A DNA stretch of 64,000 nucleotides, from positions 62,001-126,000 of the forward strand of contig CALKJU010000020.1 of assembly GCA_937995535.1 (NCBI GenBank). Reading direction: 5' to 3'. A model generated the notes under the pieces. It ran no database searches. It was not told the origin of the DNA and saw only the letters and a list, made by a program, of their open reading frames with translations. Of the stretch, positions 10,193 to 18,579 are shown piece by piece (position 1 is the stretch's first letter; every line of letters begins with the position of its first letter). The DNA comes from an uncultured Alphaproteobacteria bacterium (lineage in GTDB: Bacteria; Pseudomonadota; Alphaproteobacteria; Geminicoccales; Geminicoccaceae). Position numbers and translations under genes: made by a program.

Positions 10193-10513
10193 ATGCGTGC
10201 CCACTTGCTTCCGGCCGCGCTCATCGCGTCGGTCCTCGCCCACGCTCCGGCCGGCGCGCAGGTGCCGCTGTCGGGCCCCCGCCTGCCGTGCCACGACTAC
10301 GGTGAGATCGCCCGGCAACTGGCCGAGCGCTACAAGGAAGCGCCGGTCTCGGCCGGGCTGCAGGCCAATGGGCATCTGCTGCAGGTGTTCCGCTCGGCCG
10401 AAACGGGGACCTGGACGATCCTCAGCACGGCTCCGGGCGGTCCGACCTGCATCGTCGCCGCCGGCAAGGGCTGGCAGAGCATCGAGCCGCCCTCGACCGA
10501 TCCCGAGGCGTAA
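10193..10513 (+). CDS. Small secreted protein, conserved hypothetical
   Basis: This is a 106-residue protein with an export signal (MRAHLLPAALIASVL, then A-P-A-G-A-Q, residues 20-25). The mature part carries two cysteines, in the PCHDYGEI and PTCIVAAG segments, that could form a disulfide. It also has a recognisable pattern of small alphaproteobacterial periplasmic proteins: a LAERYKEAPVSAG helix, a VFRSAETGTWTI strand and a terminal GKGWQSI. The function of that family is not known to me. The ATG at 10193 is chosen because the signal peptide starts there. It stands alone, convergent with the PuuB-like gene. Confidence 0.7.
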   Translation: MRAHLLPAALIASVLAHAPAGAQVPLSGPRLPCHDYGEIARQLAERYKEAPVSAGLQANGHLLQVFRSAETGTWTILSTAPGGPTCIVAAGKGWQSIEPPSTDPEA

Positions 10514-10522
10514 GTCCGGCGG

Positions 10523-11875
10523 CTACAGGCACGCGTCGCCGATCTGGGCGGCGATGTAGCCGGCGCGCAGCCCGAGCAGCCGGAGGCTCGGCAAGGGAAA
10601 GCGGGGCGGCGCTCCGTCCATGAAGCCGGGTAGCGGGAACGGGTCGCGCGCCCCGGCGAGCCGCGCAGCCGCGACACGCCCCAACGCGGTGGCCATCGCG
10701 ACACCGCCGCCGTGATACGCGCCGGCGAACCACAGCGCGCGGCCCTCGTCGAGCGGTCCGAGGTGCGGAACGCGGTCGTAGGCGAGACACACCAAGCCCC
10801 ACCAGGCATGGTCGACCTCGACCCCGGCCCAGGCCGGGAAGCGACCCGCGAGGCGCCGCCGCATCCAGGCGATGCGGCGGGCGAACGCTGCCGGCGCGGC
10901 GTCGGTCCCGCCTCGGGCGCCGAACAGCAGACGGCCGTCCCGGAGTAGGCGGATGTAGAACAGCAGTGTCCGTGTATCCGCGAGGAGCAACGGTGCCCGC
11001 CAGCCCTGGGCGGCGCGCTCCGCCGCGCTCAGCGGCCGGGTGACGACGATGCTCGACAGCGCCGGCAGCAGGCAGCCGTCGAGCCGACGGGTCAGCCCCT
11101 CGCGATAGAAACCATTCGTCGCGATCAGGACGCGCCGGGCGCGGAGCGAGCCCCGGGCCGTCCGCAGCCGATAGCCGTCGCCTTCCCGCCGAAGCTCCAC
11201 AACGTCGGTGCCGCTGTGCAGGATCGCGTCGTGCCGCGCGGCCGCCGCGGCGAGGCCGCGGACGAAGCGCAGCGGGTGCAGCCCGAAGCCGTGCGGGACA
11301 GCGAGCGCACCGGCCGCCTCCTCCATCCGGACGTGGCGCTCCTGCAGCTCCGCACGCGACAGCAGCGGCCAACGCTCGCCCGTGATCGCCTCGGTCTCGT
11401 CCGCCTGGCGGCGCAACGCGGCGAGGCGGGCCGGTCGATGCGCGACCAGCAGTTCGCCGCGGCCGGTCGCCTCCAGGTCGATCCCCTCGTCGCGCGCGAG
11501 ATCTTCGACCAGAGCGATCGCCGCGCGCTGCAACTGGTGGAACCGTCGCGCCTCCTCGGCACCGTACCGCCGCGCCAGCTCGCCCAGCGACCGCTTGCCG
11601 GAGCCCAACACGCAAAAGCCGCCATTGCGGCCGGATGCGCCCCAGCCGATCGGACCGGCCTCGAGCACGGCACAGTCGATCCCGTGCTCGCGCGCGAGAT
11701 GGAGCGCCGCCGAGAGGCCGGTGTAGCCACCTCCGACGATTGCCACCTCGCAGCGACGCTCGCCGTCGAGTGGCGCAGCCGCGACGCCCAGCGGCGGCGC
11801 CGTCGCTTCCCAGTAGCTCGACACCGGCGCTCGATGGTCGTGGATCGAGGGATGGTAGAGCTGGCCGCGCGGCAT
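10523..11875 (-). CDS. PuuB-like FAD-dependent amine oxidoreductase
   Basis: This flavoenzyme of the DAO family, about 450 residues, resembles gamma-glutamylputrescine oxidase (PuuB/OrdL type), which oxidises an amine to an aldehyde or imine. The FAD motif GGGYTG is at residues 48-53. The N-terminal SYWEATAP segment before it, the SGRNGGFC segment and the C-terminal FAGAYHGGGVAMAT segment are typical of PuuB-like members. The ATG at 11875 follows directly after a GTG at 11878, and either may be used. No puuA, puuC or puuD gene is adjacent, so polyamine catabolism is a guess. It is convergent with the secreted-protein gene. Confidence 0.75.
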   Translation of the reverse strand: MPRGQLYHPSIHDHRAPVSSYWEATAPPLGVAAAPLDGERRCEVAIVGGGYTGLSAALHLAREHGIDCAVLEAGPIGWGASGRNGGFCVLGSGKRSLGELARRYGAEEARRFHQLQRAAIALVEDLARDEGIDLEATGRGELLVAHRPARLAALRRQADETEAITGERWPLLSRAELQERHVRMEEAAGALAVPHGFGLHPLRFVRGLAAAAARHDAILHSGTDVVELRREGDGYRLRTARGSLRARRVLIATNGFYREGLTRRLDGCLLPALSSIVVTRPLSAAERAAQGWRAPLLLADTRTLLFYIRLLRDGRLLFGARGGTDAAPAAFARRIAWMRRRLAGRFPAWAGVEVDHAWWGLVCLAYDRVPHLGPLDEGRALWFAGAYHGGGVAMATALGRVAAARLAGARDPFPLPGFMDGAPPRFPLPSLRLLGLRAGYIAAQIGDACL

Positions 11876-11960
11876 CACGCGAGGCCCTGTCGATGACCGC
11901 GCTCACGCGGCCTTAAGGGGCACCACGCCAGCCTCCACCGATCCGCTGGAGGCCGCCCCG

Positions 11961-12140
11961 ATGCGCCGCTCGCTTCCGCGCCTGCTGCTGCTCGCGCTCT
12001 GCACACCGCTCCACGTCGCGGCCTGCACGGCTGAGGTCAAGCCCGGCAAGGTCGCGGTCGAGCCAACTCCGCTCCGGGTCACGGTCGGCGGCGGCGACCG
12101 CTTCTGTCCGCCAGGCCAAGCCAAGAAGGGGCGCTGCTGA
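11961..12140 (+). CDS. Small lipoprotein, 59 residues
   Basis: The frame has an ATG with GGAGG eight bases upstream and a complete lipoprotein-type signal: MRRSLPR, a Leu-rich core and a lipobox V-A-A-C ending at Cys22. The mature part is only 38 residues and ends GDRFCPPGQAKKGRC with two cysteines. I recall the CPPGQAKKG ending from small exported alphaproteobacterial proteins, without known function. It lies between the divergent PuuB-like gene and the convergent PBP gene, with 12 bases to the latter's stop. The SD, signal and lipobox together make this a likely real gene despite its length. Confidence 0.65.
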   Translation: MRRSLPRLLLLALCTPLHVAACTAEVKPGKVAVEPTPLRVTVGGGDRFCPPGQAKKGRC

Positions 12141-12152
12141 GGCGGAGCGTTC

Positions 12153-14069
12153 TCAGCGCTGACCGGTGCCGAACGTCCGGCGCACCCAGTCGAGGATCAG
12201 CTCAAGCCCATTCTCGCGGTTCGCCGACGGCTCGGCGACGGCGACCAGTGCCCGGGGTGGCGGCGTCGCGCCCATGACCTCGCGCCACAGGCGCGCCGGC
12301 AGGTCGCTGCCGCTGATACCGCGCATCGGCGTGCCGTCGTCATTGCCGACCCACACGCCGCTGACCAGGTCGCCGGCATAGCCGACGAACCATGCGTCGC
12401 GGTTGTCCTGGCTCGTGCCGGTCTTGCCCGCGACGCGTCGGTCCGGGAGAGCCGCGGCGCGGCCCGTGCCCTCGCTGACCACCGCCCGCAGCATCAGGTC
12501 CATCTGCCGCGCGACGTCCTCGGCGATCACGCGGACCTCGCTCGCCGCGTGTCGGTACAGCACACCGGCCCCGGCCTCCTCGGCGCTCGCCACCGCCCAG
12601 ATCGGCCGCCGCAGGCCGGCACTGGCGAAGGGCGCGTAGGCCGCGGTCAACTCGAGCAAGCCGACCTCGCCGGTGCCGAGCGGCAGGGAGGCCACCTCGG
12701 GCAGCGGCGAGGTGACGCCGAGCCGCCGCGCGGTCGCCAGGATGCGCGCCGTCCCAACCTCCTGGCCGATCCGGACCGCCGCCGCGTTCATCGACAGCGC
12801 CAGCGCCTGGGTCAAGCTGACCTCGCCATGGTAGCGACCATCGTGATTCGCCGGCTGCCAGCCCTTCACGCGCAATGGCCCGTCGAGCACCGTCGAGGTC
12901 GGCCGCCTGCCCTGCTCGAGTGCGGCCAGGTAGACGAACGGCTTGAACGCCGAACCGGGTTGCCGGCGGGCGGCTACGGCGCGGTTGAAGGGTCCTGCGC
13001 GGTAGTTCCGACCGCCGACCATCGCGCGCACCGCCCCGCTGGTGTCGAGCACCACGACAGCCGCCTCCGGCCGCGGCCCGGCCGGCATCAGTCGCGCGAC
13101 GGCCGCCTCGGCCGCCCGCTGCAGTGCCGGATCGAGCGTCGTGCGCACCACCCGGTCGCGTCGTGGCTTGCCCAGTTCCTCGTCGAGGCCCTCGAGCACC
13201 CAATCCACGAACCAGCCGGCGATCTCGACCCGCTCCGGGGCGAGCTTCGCCGGACGCGCGCGTGCGGCGATCAGGGCGTCCTCGTCGATCAGGCCCTGCT
13301 CGGCCATCAGGGACAGCACGGTGGTCGCGCGCGATCGGGCGAGCTGCAGGTCGCTGGTCGGCGCGTACCGCGACGGCGCCTTGAGCAGCCCTGCGACCAG
13401 CGCCGATTCGGCGAGCGTCAGCTCACGCGCGGGCTTTGCAAAGTAGCGCTGCGCCGCAGCCTCCACCCCATAGGTGCCGGCACCCAGATAGACGCGGTTG
13501 AGATAGAGCGTCAGGATCTCTTCTTTACTCAGGCGGAGCTCGAGCCAGAACGCGAGCAGCGCCTCCTCCAGCTTGCGGCGCAGGGTCCGCTCCGGCGTCA
13601 GATAGAGGTTCTTCGCGAGCTGCTGGCTGATCGTGCTGCCGCCCTCGACCGGGCCGCCGGCGCGCAGGTTCGCCCACAGGGCCCGCGCGATCCCCACCGG
13701 GTCGACGCCGGGGTGCGCGAAGAACCGGCGGTCCTCGGTGGCGACCACGGCCTTGATCAGCCAGGGCGAGATCTGGTCGAGCGGCACGAAGGGACGCCCG
13801 CTGGTCCCGCGCTCCGCGAGCAGCGATCCGTCGCTGGCCAACACGCGCACCTTGGCCTGTGCGGCCTCGGCGAACAATCTCTGCGGCTCGGGCAGGCGTG
13901 ATCCGTGCAGGACCAGGAGCGCCCCGCCGGCAACGACGCTCGCCACGCACGCCAGCAGGACGAACCGCGCGAGGCCGCCGAGGAGGCCGACGCGTCGCGG
14001 TGCCGGCGCCCGTCCCGCCGCTACGCGAGGCCCGGCTGGCCGCCGACGGCGCGGCGCGCTCACCTCCAC
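12153..14069 (-). CDS. Bifunctional penicillin-binding protein 1A-type
   Basis: This class A PBP of 638 residues polymerises lipid II and cross-links peptidoglycan in the periplasm, anchored by one TM segment (about residues 33-54). The GT51 domain has catalytic Glu112 in TEDRRFFAHPGVD, GGSTISQQLAKN and the NRVYLGAGTYG segment. The transpeptidase domain has all three motifs: SAFK with Ser373, SMN with Ser426 and KTGTS at 549-553. It is shorter than E. coli PBP1A and lacks a PBP1C-type tail. The start is a GTG at 14069; a second GTG at 14063 is equally possible. It is divergent from fdhD. Confidence 0.93.
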   Translation of the reverse strand: MEVSAPRRRRPAGPRVAAGRAPAPRRVGLLGGLARFVLLACVASVVAGGALLVLHGSRLPEPQRLFAEAAQAKVRVLASDGSLLAERGTSGRPFVPLDQISPWLIKAVVATEDRRFFAHPGVDPVGIARALWANLRAGGPVEGGSTISQQLAKNLYLTPERTLRRKLEEALLAFWLELRLSKEEILTLYLNRVYLGAGTYGVEAAAQRYFAKPARELTLAESALVAGLLKAPSRYAPTSDLQLARSRATTVLSLMAEQGLIDEDALIAARARPAKLAPERVEIAGWFVDWVLEGLDEELGKPRRDRVVRTTLDPALQRAAEAAVARLMPAGPRPEAAVVVLDTSGAVRAMVGGRNYRAGPFNRAVAARRQPGSAFKPFVYLAALEQGRRPTSTVLDGPLRVKGWQPANHDGRYHGEVSLTQALALSMNAAAVRIGQEVGTARILATARRLGVTSPLPEVASLPLGTGEVGLLELTAAYAPFASAGLRRPIWAVASAEEAGAGVLYRHAASEVRVIAEDVARQMDLMLRAVVSEGTGRAAALPDRRVAGKTGTSQDNRDAWFVGYAGDLVSGVWVGNDDGTPMRGISGSDLPARLWREVMGATPPPRALVAVAEPSANRENGLELILDWVRRTFGTGQR

Positions 14070-14143
14070 CCCCGGCCGGACCTAGGCAGCCGGCTCGGCA
14101 GGCCATAGCGTCGTGGGTCCGGTCCCGCTGGAGCCATGGCCCG

Positions 14144-15025
14144 ATGTCCGTCCCGTTGCTGCTGCCCGACCCCGACGACCCGCGACTGACCCAGACCGTC
14201 ACCGGTCTCGATCATGAGGGCCGGCGGGTCGAGGCCGCGATCGTCCACGAGCGTCCACTCACCTTGTTCCTCAACGGGCAAGAGATCGTCACCGTCATGA
14301 CGATCGGCGACTACCCCGCCTATCTGGCGATCGGGTACCTTCTCAACCAAAATATGCTGCGGCCCGACGACGAGGTCGTCGGTGTCGAGCACGACGAGGA
14401 TCTCCAGGCGGTGGTCGTCCGGACCCGCCGCCCGACCGACTACGAGGCCAAACTGCAGCGCAAGGTCCGCACCTCGGGCTGCGCCCAGGGGACCGTGTTC
14501 GGCGATCTCATGGAGAGCTTCGGGTCGGTGCGCCTCGACCCCGCGGCCGAGCTGCGCACGAGCTGGCTCTACGGCTTGCTCAAGACCATCAACACGCTGC
14601 CCAGCCTGTACCTGAAGGCCGGGGCGATCCACGGCTGCGCCCTCTGCGAGGGCGACCGCGTGCTGCTCTATATGGAGGACGTCGGACGCCACAACGCGGT
14701 CGACAAGATCGCCGGCTACATGTTCCGCCACGACATCGCGCCGGAGGGCAAGATCTTCTACACGACCGGCCGGCTCACCTCGGAGATGGTGATCAAGACC
14801 GTGCAGATGCGCATCCCGATCCTGATCTCGCGGTCCGGCTTCACCGCCTGGGGGGTCGAACTGGCACGCGAGGCCGGCCTGACTTTGATCGGTCGCGCGC
14901 GTGGCCGCCGCTTCCTGGCGCTGTCGGGCGAGCACCGGCTGCGCTTCGACGCCGATCCACATCAGGCGACGGAGGAGGAGCGGCGCCACCAGCGCAAGGC
15001 GAGCCTCGCGGACGTGGACGAATGA
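14144..15025 (+). CDS. fdhD: Formate dehydrogenase accessory sulfurtransferase FdhD
   Basis: FdhD passes sulfur from a cysteine desulfurase to the molybdenum cofactor of formate dehydrogenase. The 293-residue protein keeps the family core: a KTINTLPSLYLKAGAIHG segment, MEDVGRHNAVDKI and TTGRLTSEMV. The position where E. coli FdhD has its CxxC reads SGCAQGT here, with only one Cys, while another C-x-x-C (GCALC) lies in the AGAIHG segment. The ATG at 14144 is chosen from in-frame alternatives since conserved sequence starts there. Its stop overlaps the mobA ATG, so sulfuration and cofactor nucleotide attachment are coupled. No fdh structural gene is in the window. Confidence 0.9.
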   Translation: MSVPLLLPDPDDPRLTQTVTGLDHEGRRVEAAIVHERPLTLFLNGQEIVTVMTIGDYPAYLAIGYLLNQNMLRPDDEVVGVEHDEDLQAVVVRTRRPTDYEAKLQRKVRTSGCAQGTVFGDLMESFGSVRLDPAAELRTSWLYGLLKTINTLPSLYLKAGAIHGCALCEGDRVLLYMEDVGRHNAVDKIAGYMFRHDIAPEGKIFYTTGRLTSEMVIKTVQMRIPILISRSGFTAWGVELAREAGLTLIGRARGRRFLALSGEHRLRFDADPHQATEEERRHQRKASLADVDE

Positions 15026-15642
15026 CCGCGCCCGTGCTTGGCTTGCTGCTCGCCGGCGGGCAGGCGCGGCGCATGGGTGGCGGCGACAAGTGCATGCTTC
15101 TGCTCGGTGGCCGGCCGCTGCTCGCGCATCAGATCGACCGCGTACGGCCGCAGGTCCGGCGGCTCCTGCTCAACGCCAACGGCGATCCCGCACGGTTCGC
15201 CGCCTTCGGACTGCCGATCGTCGCCGACAGCGTGCCCGGGTTCGCCGGTCCGCTGGCCGGCGTTCTGGCCGGGCTGGAGTGGGCCGAGGCCCATGCCCGC
15301 GATCTGCCGTGGGTGCTGAGCATGGCCAGCGACACACCCTTCTTGCCAAGCGACCTCGTCGAGCGCCTGCTGAACGCCGCCACCACCCAGCACTCCGACA
15401 TCGCGGTAGCCGCGTCGGCCGGCAGGACCCATCCGGTGTTCGCCCTCTGGCCGACCCATCTGGCCGCCGAGCTGCGCCACGCCCTGGTCGACGAGGCGGT
15501 GCGCAAGATCGATGCCTGGACCGCGCGCTACCGCACCGCCGTGGTCGAGTTCCCGGTGACCCGCTGCGACCCGTTCTTCAACATCAACACGCCCGAGGAT
15601 CTCATCGCGGCCGAGCGCATCCTGGCGGCCGGCGGCGGCTGA
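15022..15642 (+). CDS. mobA: Molybdenum cofactor guanylyltransferase MobA
   Basis: MobA adds GMP from GTP to Mo-molybdopterin, giving the MGD cofactor needed by formate dehydrogenase and other DMSO-reductase-family enzymes. The 206 residues have the nucleotidyltransferase loop LAGGQARRMGGGDK, the metal-binding MASDTPF segment and the late FFNINTPEDL motif. The start codon overlaps the fdhD stop (ATGA) and its own stop overlaps the rarD ATG (TGATG), so the three form one operon. Confidence 0.95.
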   Translation: MTAPVLGLLLAGGQARRMGGGDKCMLLLGGRPLLAHQIDRVRPQVRRLLLNANGDPARFAAFGLPIVADSVPGFAGPLAGVLAGLEWAEAHARDLPWVLSMASDTPFLPSDLVERLLNAATTQHSDIAVAASAGRTHPVFALWPTHLAAELRHALVDEAVRKIDAWTARYRTAVVEFPVTRCDPFFNINTPEDLIAAERILAAGGG

Positions 15643-16547
15643 TGGCGGCGCCGCCGGTCAGCGCCGCGGCACCGCTCGGCGGCCACGGTCTCACCGCCGG
15701 CATCGCGGCCTATCTGCTGTGGGGCCTGTTCCCGCTCTACTTTCGCCTGATCGACGAACTCTCGCCGCTGGAGATCGTCGGCTGGCGGATCGTCTTCTCG
15801 GCGGCGACCCTGACGCTTCTGCTGCCGATCGGTGGTCAGGCGCGCGAGCTTTTGGCGGCGTTGCGCGACCCGCGCCTGATGCGGCTCCTGCTGCCGGCGG
15901 CGCTGCTGCTCTTCGGTAACTGGTTCGCCTACGTGCTGGCCGTGACCGGCGGCAACGCGCTCGACGCCAGTCTCGGCTACTTCATGTGCCCGCTGGTGAT
16001 GGTGGCGCTCGGCGTGGTGGCGCTGGGGGAGCGGCTGAACGGCGTCCAGACTGTCGCCGTGGCGCTGGTCGTACTGGCGATCGCGCTGCTTGTCGGTGCC
16101 GCCGGCGTGGTCCCGAAGATCGCGCTCTTCCTCGCCGTGAGCTTCGGGATCTACGGCCTGCTGCGCAAGCGCGCGGCGGTCGGCGCGGTCGTAGGGCTGC
16201 TGATCGAGTGCCTGCTGACCCTCCCGCTGGCACTCGCGCTGCTGCTGTGGGTGGCGCTTCGCGATGGCCTCGGTTTCCCGAGCGGCCGCAGCGGGCTGGA
16301 TCTCCTGGTCCTGGCCAGTGGTGCGGTGACGGTGGCACCGCTCGTCCTCTTCGGCTATGGCGCCCGGCGGCTGCGGCTCTCGACCGTCGGGCTGCTGCAG
16401 TACATCGCGCCCAGCATGATCTTCATTGAGGCGGTGTGGCTGTTCGGCGAGGCCTTGTCGCTCTGGCGCCTCGTCGCCTTCGCCCTGATCTGGGCGGCCC
16501 TCGCCCTCTACACGCTCGACGGCCTGCGCCGGCCGGCGATGCGCTAG
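15642..16547 (+). CDS. rarD: RarD-type EamA permease
   Basis: This drug/metabolite-superfamily transporter has 301 residues and about ten TM helices starting at residue 16. The segments YLLWGLFPLYFRL, EIVGWRIVFS, FGNWFAYVLAV, SLGYFMCPL and LLQYIAPSMIF are characteristic of the RarD subgroup (chloramphenicol-sensitive protein). True substrates of RarD are unsettled. It is coupled to mobA by a TGATG overlap, but has no obvious tie to molybdenum metabolism. A strong hairpin follows the stop. Confidence 0.88.
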   Translation: MAAPPVSAAAPLGGHGLTAGIAAYLLWGLFPLYFRLIDELSPLEIVGWRIVFSAATLTLLLPIGGQARELLAALRDPRLMRLLLPAALLLFGNWFAYVLAVTGGNALDASLGYFMCPLVMVALGVVALGERLNGVQTVAVALVVLAIALLVGAAGVVPKIALFLAVSFGIYGLLRKRAAVGAVVGLLIECLLTLPLALALLLWVALRDGLGFPSGRSGLDLLVLASGAVTVAPLVLFGYGARRLRLSTVGLLQYIAPSMIFIEAVWLFGEALSLWRLVAFALIWAALALYTLDGLRRPAMR

Positions 16548-16555
16548 AAGCCGAT

Positions 16556-16596
16556 TGTCATCGACCGGCCCGCCTTAGTCGAGCCGGTCGATGACA
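16556..16596. terminator. Bidirectional hairpin between rarD and aminotransferase
   Basis: A perfect 14-bp inverted repeat, TGTCATCGACCGGC at 16556-16569 and its complement at 16583-16596, with a 13-base loop, sits just after the rarD stop. The right arm lies within the last codons of the convergent aminotransferase gene and the loop contains its TAA stop. There is no T run. The stem strength and site suggest transcription termination from both sides. Confidence 0.7.
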
Positions 16597-17738
16597 CCGA
16601 CGATACGCCGGCACGCTGTCTCGACCTCCTCGGTGCGCCGCGCGAAGCACAGCCGGAAGTGCGCCTCGTTGCCCGGTCCGAAGGTGTAGCCCGGGGCGAT
16701 CCCGACCCGCGCTTCGGCCAGGACCTTGCGGCAGAAGGCGAGGCCGTCGGCGAGACCGTCGATCCGCGCGAACGCGTAGAAGGCGCCTCGCGGCCGGGCC
16801 AGCCGGACCCGTGGGTGGCACCCGAGAATCCCCATCACGACGTCGCAGTTGCGCGTGCAGCGGGCGACGAACTCGCGGACGAACGCCTCGCCCTCCTCGA
16901 GCGCGGCGATGCCGCCATACTGGGCGAAGGCGGTGGCCCCGGTATTGTTGACCTCGGCGAGCATCGCCATCGGCTCGGCGAGGCCGCGCGGTGTGACCAT
17001 CCAGCCCAGGCGCCAGCCGGTCATCGCCCAGGCCTTGGAAAAGCCGTTGAGAACGAAGACCGGCTCGTCGGGCTCGGCGAGGGTGAGGAACGAGGGCGCC
17101 GGATCCGGCCCGTCGATCACGTTGCGGTGATAGACCTCGTCGGACACCAGCCCGAGCCCGTGGCGGCGGCACAGCGCGAGCAGCGCCCGCGCCTCGTCGA
17201 GGTTCATCACCCAGCCGGTCGGGTTGGAAGGCGAATTCACGTAGATCGCGCGTGTCCGCGGCGTGATGCGGGCGGCCACCGCATCGAGGTCGAGATGCCA
17301 GCCGTCCGTCGCCTCGACGAGGCGGACCGGCACGGCCCGCGCTCCCAGCACCTCGATGACGACCACCACGTTCGGCCAGTAGGGGCCGATCGTGATCACC
17401 TCGTCGCCCGGCCGCAGCATCATCTGTCCGGCGAGCATCACGGTCAGCATGGTCGAGCCGGGGGCGTGGATCCGGTCCGGATCCAGCTCGATGCCGTAGA
17501 TCCGCCGGTGGTAGCGCAGCAGCGCCTCGCGCAGCGGCCGATGGCCGCGGGTGTAGCTGTAAAAGGTCTTGCCCTCGTCGAGCGCCCGCTTGGCCGCGTC
17601 GCGGATGAAGGCCGGGGTCACGATGTCGCTCTCGCCGAACCAGAGCGGGATCACGTCCGGGTCGTCGAGGGCGCCGACCGCGATCTTGCCGATCCCGGTC
17701 AGCTCGAGGGCGCGGATCTCCGGACGGATGACGGACAA
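16575..17738 (-). CDS. Pyridoxal-phosphate aminotransferase, class I/II
   Basis: This fold-type I aminotransferase of 387 residues resembles aspartate/aromatic aminotransferases of the AspC subgroup Ib. PLP-binding residues are in place: Lys235 in NGFSKAWAMTGWR, Asp200 in SDEVYH and Asn172 in SPSNPTG. The C-terminal RLCFA Arg for the substrate carboxylate is also present. The start is TTG 17738, which has GAGGAG six bases upstream, while the longer in-frame extension is antisense-like. The gene follows the TusA-like gene by 10 bases. Substrate is not readable; aspartate or a related amino acid is likely. Confidence 0.88.
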   Translation of the reverse strand: MSVIRPEIRALELTGIGKIAVGALDDPDVIPLWFGESDIVTPAFIRDAAKRALDEGKTFYSYTRGHRPLREALLRYHRRIYGIELDPDRIHAPGSTMLTVMLAGQMMLRPGDEVITIGPYWPNVVVVIEVLGARAVPVRLVEATDGWHLDLDAVAARITPRTRAIYVNSPSNPTGWVMNLDEARALLALCRRHGLGLVSDEVYHRNVIDGPDPAPSFLTLAEPDEPVFVLNGFSKAWAMTGWRLGWMVTPRGLAEPMAMLAEVNNTGATAFAQYGGIAALEEGEAFVREFVARCTRNCDVVMGILGCHPRVRLARPRGAFYAFARIDGLADGLAFCRKVLAEARVGIAPGYTFGPGNEAHFRLCFARRTEEVETACRRIVGVIDRLD

Positions 17739-17748
17739 GGGCTGCTCC

Positions 17749-17973
17749 TCAGCGGCGCTCGATGACGAAAACGAGCTCGGGTCCGGCCAGGTCGCTGGCG
17801 ACCAGCCGGTCCCCGGTCGCTTCGCAGAGCGCGGCGATGTCCTGGACCGCCTTCGGATCGGTGGCAAGCACGCGCAGCCTCTCGCCGGCCGCCAGCGCCT
17901 TCAGCGCCTTGCGCGCCTTGAGCGCTGGCAGCGGACAGCTCAGCCCACGCGTGTCCAAGAGGCGCTCCACCAT
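17749..17973 (-). CDS. TusA/SirA-family sulfur carrier
   Basis: This is a 74-residue TusA-fold protein. Cys13 in the family motif CPLP (LDTRGLSCPLPALKARKAL) is the persulfide-carrying site, and the two-layer alpha/beta pattern is complete. Such proteins relay sulfur to tRNA modification, molybdenum cofactor or other pathways; FdhD and MoeA genes on both sides make a molybdenum-cofactor sulfur role possible but not shown. It is the first gene of a two-gene unit with the aminotransferase and is divergent from mobB. Confidence 0.85.
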   Translation of the reverse strand: MVERLLDTRGLSCPLPALKARKALKALAAGERLRVLATDPKAVQDIAALCEATGDRLVASDLAGPELVFVIERR

Positions 17974-18048
17974 GTTCCCGCTGGGCCCGCCATGCTAGGT
18001 GCTCGCGGCGCAGGCTAGCGTCGGCACGGGAGTGAGGCGAGACGGGCG

Positions 18049-18579
18049 ATGGAGCGCGAGGGCTATGCCACAGGGCCGGCGGTGATCGGCGTCGTCGGCT
18101 GGAAGAACAATGGCAAGACCACGCTGATCGAGCGCCTGGTCGGTCACTTCACGGCCGCGGGTCTTGCCGTATCGACGATCAAGCACACCCACCACGCGGC
18201 CGATCTTGACCGCCCAGGCAAGGACACGTTCCGCCACCGGATGGCGGGCGCGCGCGAGGTGGTGCTCGCCTCCTCGGCGCGGTTCGCCATCCTGCACGAG
18301 CTGCGCGGTGCGGCGGAGCCGGAACTGGAGGCCCTGCTCGCCCGCATGGCCCCGGTCGATCTGGTCATCGTCGAGGGCTTCAAGCGTTTCTCGCATCCGA
18401 AGATCGAGGTGCACCGCAAGGAGCGAGGCACGCCGCTCCTGGCGCGAACCGATCCCAGCGTCATAGCCGTTGCCTCCGACGAGCCGCTCGACGATCTCGC
18501 TGTTCCGGTGCTGCCGCTCGACGATGTTCCGGCGATCGCGGCAGTGATCGCGACACGTCTGGAGATCGCGCTACGGTGA
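18049..18579 (+). CDS. mobB: Molybdopterin-guanine dinucleotide biosynthesis protein MobB
   Basis: MobB is a GTP-binding adaptor that assists MobA and cofactor insertion. The 176-residue protein has the Walker A loop GWKNNGKTT at residues 17-25, a STIKHTHH segment, a DTFRHRMAGA segment and the VDLVIVEGFKR Walker B-like strand, all typical of the family. The GTG start of moeA overlaps its stop (GTGA), showing coupling. It starts 75 bp from the divergent tusA-like gene. Confidence 0.94.
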   Translation: MEREGYATGPAVIGVVGWKNNGKTTLIERLVGHFTAAGLAVSTIKHTHHAADLDRPGKDTFRHRMAGAREVVLASSARFAILHELRGAAEPELEALLARMAPVDLVIVEGFKRFSHPKIEVHRKERGTPLLARTDPSVIAVASDEPLDDLAVPVLPLDDVPAIAAVIATRLEIALR

